Origin: Megaustenia siamemsis
Lineage: Eukaryota > Mollusca > Gastropoda > Stylommatophora > Ariophantidae
NCBI GenBank assembly: GCA_032433765.1
Contig: JAVIAB010000092.1
Span: forward strand, 68,448,660-68,512,659
Length of the DNA: 64,000 nt
Direction: 5' to 3'
Shown: positions 57,541 to 64,000 of the stretch, piece after piece
How positions within the stretch are numbered: position 1 is the first letter of the stretch
How the letters are laid out: each line of letters starts with the position of its first letter
Position numbers and translations under genes: made by a program
The notes under the pieces: generated by a model
What the model was told of the DNA's origin: nothing
Databases searched by the model: none
What the model saw: the letters and a program-made list of their open reading frames with translations, nothing else

Positions 57541-57682
57541 GTACGAATGCTTCTCCTTGATCATTGAAACCAAAGTAACCACACACAAAAATTACTAAAT
57601 TGTACGAAAATAACACAAATATGTGTATTCAATTTATTGCTTATATGGCTCAATAATAATGTGTGAGTAAGTGCGCGTGTTA

Positions 57683-57938
57683 GGGAGCCGCGATATCTCA
57701 GTGGTTAGTGAACTGGACTGCAAAGGACAAGAGGTCGGGTTAGATCCTGATCGACGGCTTCCGGATTCACCCAGGCTTAAATGGGTATCGATTTTTTTTT
57801 CTCTGGGAAAGTAAAGCGGCACGGGCGTAATACCGACCACATTACCCCAAAAATCATGTGCCGAAGGTCTATAAAAATTATGGTCACCAACACCATATTC
57901 CTTATACGCCACTTAGCTTGACGGGGCTCTTTACTTAC
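57683..57938 (+). mobile_element. SINE-A in intron 2
   Basis: GGGAGCCGCGATATCTCAGT head, a weakened B box (GGGTTAGATCCTG), then GATTCACCCAGGCTTAAATG, GGGAAAGTAAAGCGGCACGG, CACCATATTCCTTATACGCC and a CTTTACTTACT tail. GCGCGTGTTA and ACGCGTGTGTT on the two sides may be a decayed target duplication. It lies in the same orientation as the gene. Confidence 0.93.
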
Positions 57939-58329
57939 TACACGCGTGTGTTCTCTCTTTGTTATTGTAAGCCAAATCTTTACAACAATCCAACAACTAG
58001 TGCACTCGCTTGTTGACCAGTGCTTTGCGTTCAACAAAACTGTGGCTATTTTATTTTTCGAACCAACACTACTTAGGGTCAACCAGTATCTGAAAATGAG
58101 CACCAAAAATTTATTCTGAAAATTTTTTTTTTTTTTTTAATGATACTGTCCACATTACTTACAAATGTCACTTTAATCATAAAAACCACAGGAACTAACA
58201 TCGTATCCATGCTTCACAAGTCGTTGCACGTGTTCTTTGCTTTTCAATAAATTATTTATCTAAATTTGTTTCATTTAACATCGGCACTTCCTTTTTCTTC
58301 ATTTCCAGTTCTCTACTCTTTTCAACATC
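57939..58329. other. Part of intron 2, no feature
   Basis: AT-rich intron sequence with a T homopolymer near 58122-58138. Nothing is supported. Confidence 0.5.
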
Positions 58330-58575
58330 GAGCCACAACGTTCCAGCCTCGCTCTGTTCTCATCTAGTGTTGTTTTAGAAAAATTCCTAAGATTTTCATT
58401 CTGACTGGCCTGGTTGGTGATTCCATCTTACTCTTGGTGTGCCCCGAGCTCTTTGATCATTCTATCTTTATGTGTACGCCCTGTACTGTATGGCGTCACA
58501 AGCAAATTTCAACTGTTGGACAAGCCATTTTTGTTTTCTTGCGTCTATAAGTAGGTCAGAATTGTTTCTATCTCA
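58330..58575 (-). mobile_element. Possible degenerate LINE C-terminus in intron 2
   Basis: On the - strand a frame reads ARKQKWLVQQLKFACDAIQY, NDQRARGTPRVRWNHQPGQS and, after stops, LDVEKSRELEMKKK. The RGTPRVRW block after a short KWLV-like block is the usual layout of LINE C-termini, but the rest is too decayed to place in a family. Confidence 0.4.
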
Positions 58576-58644
58576 ATTTTCTTTACTAGACTGACAAATA
58601 TATTTTCTCTTCCTCTTTTTTTCCTTCCTCGTTTTCCTTTCAAC

Positions 58645-59590
58645 TTTGATTATTCTATTTTATACAACATACATTTTCCTGTCAGCTTTGATTATTCTAT
58701 TTTATACAACATACATTTTCCTGTCAGCTTTGATTATTCTATTTTATACAACATACATTTTCCTGTCAGCTTTGATTATTCTGTTTTATACAACATACAT
58801 TTTCCTGTCAGCTTTGATTATTCTATTTTATACAACATACATTTTCCTGTCAGCTTTGATTATTCTATTTATACAACATACATTTTCTTTTCAGCTTTGA
58901 TTATCTATTTTATACAACATACATTTTCCTGTCAGCTTTGATTATTCTGTTTTATACAACATACATTTTCCTGTCAGCTTTGATTATTCTATTTTATACA
59001 ACATACATTTTCTTTTCAGCTTTGATTATCTATTTTATACAACATACATTTTCCTGTCAGCTTTGATTATTCTATTTTATACAACATACATTTTCCTGTC
59101 AGCTTTGATTATTCTGTTTTATACAACATACATTTTCCTGTCAGCTTTGATTATTCTATTTTATACAACATACATTTTCTTTTCAGCTTTGATTATCTAT
59201 TTTATACAACATACATTTTCCTGTCAGCTTTGATTATTCTATTTTATACAACATACATTTTCCTGTCAGCTTTGATTATTCTATTTTATACAACATACAT
59301 TTTCTTTTCAGCTTTGATTATCTATTTTATACAACATACATTTTCCTGTCAGCTTTGATTATTCTATTTTATACAACATACATTTTCCTGTCAGCTTTGA
59401 TTATTCTATTTTATACAACATACATTTTCTTTTCAGCTTTGATTATCTATTTTATACAACATACATTTTCCTGTCAGCTTTGATTATTCTATTTTATACA
59501 ACATACATTTTCTTTTCAGCTTTGATTATTCTATTTTATACAACATACATTTTCTTTTCAGCTTTGATTATTCTGTTTTATACAACATGC
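58645..59590. repeat. Minisatellite, 42-bp unit, at the 3' end of intron 2
   Basis: About 22 copies of a unit of 42 bp, some of 41 (TTTGATTATTCTATTTTATA, CAACATACATTTTCCTGTCA, GC). Every unit contains a pyrimidine tract followed by CAG: TTTTCCTGTCAG in most copies and TTTTCTTTTCAG in about seven. The two types and the 41-bp form recur in a roughly three-unit order. The array stops about 30 bp before the homeodomain exon. The last units leave the downstream coding frame open. Confidence 0.96.
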
Positions 59591-59621
59591 ATTTTCTTCA
59601 TTTATTCCTTCTGTTCTAAAG

Positions 59622-59821
59622 AAACTGATTTGAACGACAAGAAGAGAAAGCCCGAGGATGATGCTAAAGATGACGGGAACGGAGCAAAGAAAAAGAAAGC
59701 CAGGACCACGTTCACAGGAAGACAGATCTTCGAGTTGGAGAAGCAGTTTGAGCAGAAGAAGTATCTCTCGTCCGCTGAGCGCGCAGAAATGGCCAGTCAG
59801 TTGGCGGTCACTGAGACTCAG
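59622..59821 (+). CDS. Nk7: NK-like homeobox gene, exon 3 (homeodomain residues 1-44)
   Basis: The acceptor is CTTCTGTTCTAAAG at 59621. The first two bases complete a Glu codon with exon 2 (phase 1). The frame gives [20 protein letters not shown], then the start of a homeodomain: [44 protein letters not shown]. Homeodomain residues Arg5, Phe8, Leu16, Phe20, Tyr25, Leu26, Arg31 and Gln44 are all present. The donor CAG then GTAAGT (59822) cuts after residue 44, a classic homeobox intron site, so recognition-helix residues 45-60 lie on a later exon outside the window. The [14 protein letters not shown] wording points to the NKL class, most like NK7. HMX, NK1 and NK6 are less likely. In the three-exon model the homeodomain starts at about residue 163. 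A SINE insertion has duplicated the exon's last 10 bases and donor. Confidence 0.93.
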
Positions 59822-60098
59822 GTAAGTAAAGAAGTAAAGAGCCCCGTCACGCCAAGTGGCGTATAGGGATTATGGTGTTACTATAGTGACCATAATTTGT
59901 ATAGGCCTTCAGCACATGATTTTTTGGGTAATATGGTCGGTAATACGCCTAGGCCGCCTTACTTTCCCAGAAAAATCCGGTACTCATTTAAGGCTGGGTG
60001 AACCCGGAAGCTGTCGATTAGGATCTAACCCGACTTCTTGTCCTTTGTAGTTCAGTTCACTAACCACTGAGCTATCGCGGTTCCATGAGACTCAGGTA
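59812..60098 (-). mobile_element. SINE-A inserted at the exon 3 splice donor, 13-bp target duplication
   Basis: A full-length SINE-A on the - strand: the right end GGAACCGCGATAGCTCAGTG is the head and the left end is the ACTTTACTTCTTTACTT tail. Perfect 13-bp direct repeats TGAGACTCAGGTA lie at 59812-59824 and 60086-60098. The target was the exon-intron border itself: TGAGACTCAG is the last 10 bases of the exon and GTA the first three of the intron. Confidence 0.96.
59819..59827 (+). promoter_or_regulatory. Splice donor 1 of exon 3 (SINE-completed)
   Basis: CAG followed by GTAAGT is a perfect consensus 5' splice site. CAG and GTA come from the duplicated target. The following AGT (59825-59827) is the start of the inserted SINE tail. 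Use of this donor gives a normal exon. Confidence 0.85.
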
Positions 60099-60101
60099 GG
60101 A
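60093..60101 (+). promoter_or_regulatory. Splice donor 2 of exon 3 (probable ancestral site)
   Basis: CAG followed by GTAGGA is the downstream copy of the duplicated border, continuing into what was presumably the original intron. Use of this donor would keep the SINE in the mRNA and hit an in-frame stop at 59864-59866, cutting the homeodomain after residue 44. Confidence 0.75.
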
Positions 60102-60205
60102 CTAGATTTATAGCCAAGATTGCTGAGTCCTTGTAGAATTCTTGTTGTTTATTTTTCTTCCTCTGTTTCTTCTTCTTCTTCTCTCCTTTTTCTCTTCTTC
60201 TACAA

Positions 60206-60229
60206 CAACAACAACTACTACTACTACTG

Positions 60230-60324
<95 letters not shown>

Positions 60325-60470
60325 GTAAACTACTACTATTACTACTTAATTACTACCACCACTGCTACTACTTAATTACTACTACTACTGCTGCTACTTA
60401 ATTATTATTACTACTACTATTACTACTACTACAACTATTGCTACTAACTCTTCTTCTTCTCCTCCACTTA
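60206..60470. repeat. (TAC)n microsatellite
   Basis: A long (ACT)n tract, pure from about 60215 to 60323 apart from a short (CAC) interruption, then interrupted copies to 60450. It lies in the intron after exon 3. Confidence 0.96.
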
Positions 60471-61304
60471 AGCTTCTTTTTCACCTGACTCTTGTTGTTT
60501 GCTTGTTCTTCACTTCTTTTTCTGTCTTTTCTTCGTTATCTGCTTATGTTTTTCTTTTCAAACTTCATTTCTTTCTGAAATAGTTATTTGCCAAAAATTC
60601 CTATGTTGCTTTGTATTTTGTTTGATTGATCCTTACCTGAATACCTTGTGGCGACTGCACTGGAAACTGCAGCCTTTACCTTTCAATCCTAAAGTCCTCT
60701 CTTTCCACCCAGCTCGGCACACCCCAGACATGCCGCAATATAGATATCTGTGTTGACGTTTCAGAGGAATAGTTAAAAGATCAACTCTGCACTTAGAAGT
60801 AACGAATTTTAAAATATATATCAAACTTTACTTCGTATAAGTACTATTTTGCTTGATCGTAAATAACTGAAAATGAATATTCAATGTTTTAATTTGAAAA
60901 CTCTAGGGTAATGTTCATTGTTTTCCTTGTTAAAGGAGTCTATCAGATTTAAGACATATTCACTTGGTCACGTCTTTGAGTGCTGATAAAGTCAGTCCGA
61001 CTTTATTCGAAGGGAGCAGTATTTGCTTCAATGATTCTTAGCATAAATATGTTCTCTTTGATAGCAGAAAAGTGTGATTAACATTTTACGAGATTTTTCC
61101 AATGATGGTTACCACGACTCCTTTATTATAGATTTCTCCGCTGTCTCATTACCAGTTAAATAGTTAGCCCAATTAATTATTAATTTCTAAAGAGACTGGA
61201 AGATGAGATAGTTGATGTATATTAGCAAGGGAGAGACAGACAGACAGAAAAGGTGGAGGGGTGGGGGGAAATAGAAATAGAGATGTGGAAAGAGAGAGAC
61301 CACA
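60471..61304. other. Intron 3 sequence, no feature
   Basis: Presumed intron downstream of exon 3. 60640-60760 has balanced composition but no recognisable coding. In particular I find no sequence that could encode the missing homeodomain part (a VKIWFQNRR-like block) here. Confidence 0.55.
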
Positions 61305-61480
61305 AACGCCTTATGTTTGTAGTAGGAATATGATCTTACTGCCCCTACTTTATGACCATGTAGTCAGTATTGCGCCAAGCCATCTTACTTTCCCAGAATA
61401 AAAATCTCGGCAATTAAGTTAATAATGGATTAACATAGAAGCTGGTAGATTGGAACATTAGAACAGACCTCTTGTCTTCA
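61305..61480 (-). mobile_element. SINE-A, strongly degraded
   Basis: Reading the + strand, CTTACTGCCCCTACTTTATG, TGTAGTCAGTATTGCGCC, CATCTTACTTTCCCAGAATA, ATGGATTAACATAGAAGCTG and ACAGACCTCTTGTCTTCATT follow the same order as the complement of SINE-A (TGTGGTCGGTATTACGCC, CTTTACTTTCCCAGAAAAA, CTGGGTGAACCGGAAGC, CTACCTCTTGTCC). It ends where the 35-bp satellite begins. Confidence 0.7.
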
Positions 61481-63585
61481 TTAGATCAGCTCAATAATGC
61501 TCCAACATGTCGTGCGTCATTAGATCAGCTCAATAATGCTCCAACATGTCGTCCGTCATTAGATCAGCTCAACAATGCTCTAACTTGTTTTCATTTGATC
61601 AGCTAAATAATGCTCTAACTTGTCGTCATTAGATCAGCACAATAATGCTCTAAAATGTCTTCATTTGATCAGCTCAATAATGCTGTAACATGTTGTAATT
61701 AGATCAGCTCAATAATGCTCTAACATGACGTCAGTAGATCAGCTCAATAATGCTCTAACTTGTCGTCACTAGATCAGCTCAATAATGCTCTAACATGTCG
61801 TCACTAGATCAGCTCAATAATGCTCTAACATGTCGTCACTAGATCAGCTCAATAATGCTCTAACATGTCTTCATTTGATCAGCTCAATAATGCTCTAAAA
61901 TGTCTTCATTTGATCAGCTCAATAATGCTGTAACATGTTGTAATTAGATCAGCTCAATAATGCTCTAACATGACGTCACTAGATCAGCTCAATAATGCTC
62001 TAACATGTCGTCACTAGATCAGCTCAATAATGCTCTAACATGTCGTCACTAGATCAGCTCAATAATGTTCTAACATGTCGTCACTAGATCAGCTCAATAA
62101 TGCTCTAACATGTCGTCACTAGATCAGCTCAATAATGCTCAAACATGTCGTCACTAGATCAGCTCAATAATGCTCTAACATGTCGTCACTAGATCAGCTC
62201 AATAATGCTCTAACATGTCGTCACTAGATCAGCTCAATAATGCTCTAACTTGTCGTCACTAGATCAGCTCAATAATGCTCTAGCCTTTCGTCACTAGATG
62301 AGCTCAATAATGCTCTAAAATGTCACTAGATCAGCTCAATAATGCTCTAACATGTCATCACTAGATCAGCTCAATAATGCTCTAACTTGTCGTCACTAGA
62401 TCAGCTCAATAATGCTCTAGCCTTTCGTCACTAGATGAGCTCAATAATGCTCTAAAATGTCACTAGATCAGCTCAATAATGCTCTAACTTGTCGTCACTA
62501 GATCAGCTCAATAATGCTCTAACTTTTCGTCACTAGATCAGCTCAATAATGCTCTAACATGTCACTAGATCAGCTCAATAATGTTCTAAAAATGTCGCTA
62601 TTTAATCAGCTCAATAATGCTCTAACATGACGTCACTAGATCAGCTCAATAATGCTCTAACTTGTCGTCACTAGATCAGCTCAATAATGCTCTAACATGT
62701 CGTCACTAGATCAGCTCAATAATGCTGTAACATGTTGTAATTAGATCAGCTCAATAATGCTCTAAAATGTCTTCATTTGATCAGCTCAATAATGCTCTAA
62801 AATGTCTTCATTTGATCAGCTCAATAATGCTGTAACATGTTGTAATTAGATCAGCTCAATAATGCTCTAACATGACGTCACTAGATCAGCTCAATAATGC
62901 TCTAACATGTCGTCACTAGATCAGCTCAATAATGCTCTAACATGTCGTCACTAGATCAGCTCAATAATGTTCTAACATGTCGTCACTAGATCAGCTCAAT
63001 AATGCTCTAACATGTCGTCACTAGATCAGCTCGATAATGCTCTAACATGTCGTCACTAGATCAGCTCAATAATGCTCTAACATGTCGTCACTAGATCAGC
63101 TCAATAATGCTCTAACATGTCGTCACTAGATCAGCTCAATAATGCTCTAACTTGTCGTCACTAGATCAGCTCAATAATGCTCTAACATGTCGTCACTAGA
63201 TCAGCTCAATAATGCTCAAACATGTCGTCACTAGATCAGCTCAATAATGCTCTAACATGTCGTCACTAGATCAGCTCAATAATGCTCTAACTTGTCGTCA
63301 CTAGATCAGCTCAATAATGCTCTAGCCTTTCGTCACTAGATGAGCTCAATAATGCTCTAAAATGTCACTAGATCAGCTCAATAATGCTCTAACTTGTCGT
63401 CACTAGATCAGCTCAATAATGCTCTAACTTTTCGTCACTAGATCAGCTCAATAATGCTCTAACATGTCACTAGATCAGCTCAATAATGTTCTAAAAATGT
63501 CGCTTTTTAATCAGCTCAATAATTCTCTAACATGTCACTAGATCAGCTCAATAATGCTCTAACATGTCTTCATTAGATCATTTCA
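61481..63585. repeat. Minisatellite, 35-bp unit with a 0.9-kb higher-order repeat
   Basis: About 60 copies of a 35-bp unit (TCACTAGATCAGCTCAATAA then TGCTCTAACATGTCG). Rare variants occur in the same order in two blocks about 902-905 bp apart (61861-62595 and 62763-63500). For example, TAACATGTTGTAATTAGATC is at 61931 and 62833, and AAAAATGTCGCT is at 62588 and 63493. The first copies join a degraded SINE-A head and resemble its complement. Confidence 0.96.
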
Positions 63586-63589
63586 CTGT

Positions 63590-64000
63590 TATTCTGGGTG
63601 GTCTAGAGGTAAGACGTTGGTCTCTAGACAAGAAGGTTCTCAGTTCCGTTTCCACCATAGGCGGCTGGACAAAAATTAATTCGACTCTTTACCCTGCCCT
63701 GGTCTCTGGGTAATGAGATCCGATGCTTATTCCTCTGGGAAAACGGCGAAAAACAGGCGGTCACGTGTGCATTCCTCGCACGTTAAAGAACTCTTGGCAG
63801 TTGGAAATCGAAAAGAGTAAGCTACAAAAAAGGCTGCTGCCTAGGCAAAATTAATTTTAAAAATCCATCCCAAACGTTAAAACTCTCGACGGTCAAAATA
63901 TGGGAGCACCTCTGAAGTCGAAGAATATCTGCCTGCATGGCGGGGTACACGTGAGCACACGGCCTTTGGCGTCCTGACAGACGGTTGGTAGCAAGCAATC
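63590..64000 (+). mobile_element. SINE-C, cut by the window end
   Basis: A tRNA-like head (GGTGGTCTAGAGGTAAGACG, GGTTCTCAGTTCCGTTTCC) is followed by CCCTGGTCTCTGGGTAATGA, TCCTCGCACGTTAAAGAACT, GGAGCACCTCTGAAGTCGAA and GAATATCTGCCTGCATGGC. The head and last block match the 16.6-kb copy. The middle is longer here, so this may be the more complete copy. Confidence 0.7.

Overview
This is animal nuclear DNA. It has a spliced homeobox gene, several clades of non-LTR retrotransposons (LINEs) with target-site duplications, tRNA-derived SINEs and a great many minisatellites. There is no bacterial-style coding. The mix suggests a lophotrochozoan, probably a mollusc, but the sequence alone does not prove the species.

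The only host gene I can support is on the + strand at the right-hand end: an NK-like (NKL-class) homeobox gene, best matched by memory to the NK7 family. Three coding exons fit together by splice phase: 52450-52580 (start codon and eh1 repressor motif FLIADIL, ends in phase 2), 57254-57540 (His/Asn/Ser-rich linker, phase 2 to phase 1) and 59622-59821 (basic stretch plus homeodomain residues 1-44, phase 1 to phase 0). The last exon stops at the classic homeobox intron position between residues 44 and 45. The exon with the rest of the homeodomain lies beyond the window.

Two oddities sit at the homeodomain exon. Its upstream intron ends in an array of about 22 copies of a 42-bp repeat, each carrying a 3'-splice-site-like motif. 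Its 5' splice site has been duplicated by a SINE insertion, and the SINE tail supplies half of the present donor.

The remaining 52 kb looks like a gene desert built from repeats. More than twenty unrelated minisatellites (units of 10 to about 75 bp) fill roughly a third of the window. LINE families include two RTE-like (BovB-like) lineages with (ATG)n tails, a family with (GAA)n tails, a Nimb/I-like family with an (AATAGA)n tail and several single degraded C-termini. One tRNA-derived SINE family of about 260 bp has about fourteen copies, several with 12-13-bp target duplications. Two further SINE families and a short dispersed 3' tail module are also present. Several LINEs and SINEs sit inside minisatellite arrays and split them.

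A few non-repetitive islands of balanced composition (about 20.1-20.5, 23.5-23.9 and 33.65-34.36 kb) could be conserved regulatory DNA of the homeobox gene, but only a cross-species comparison could show that.
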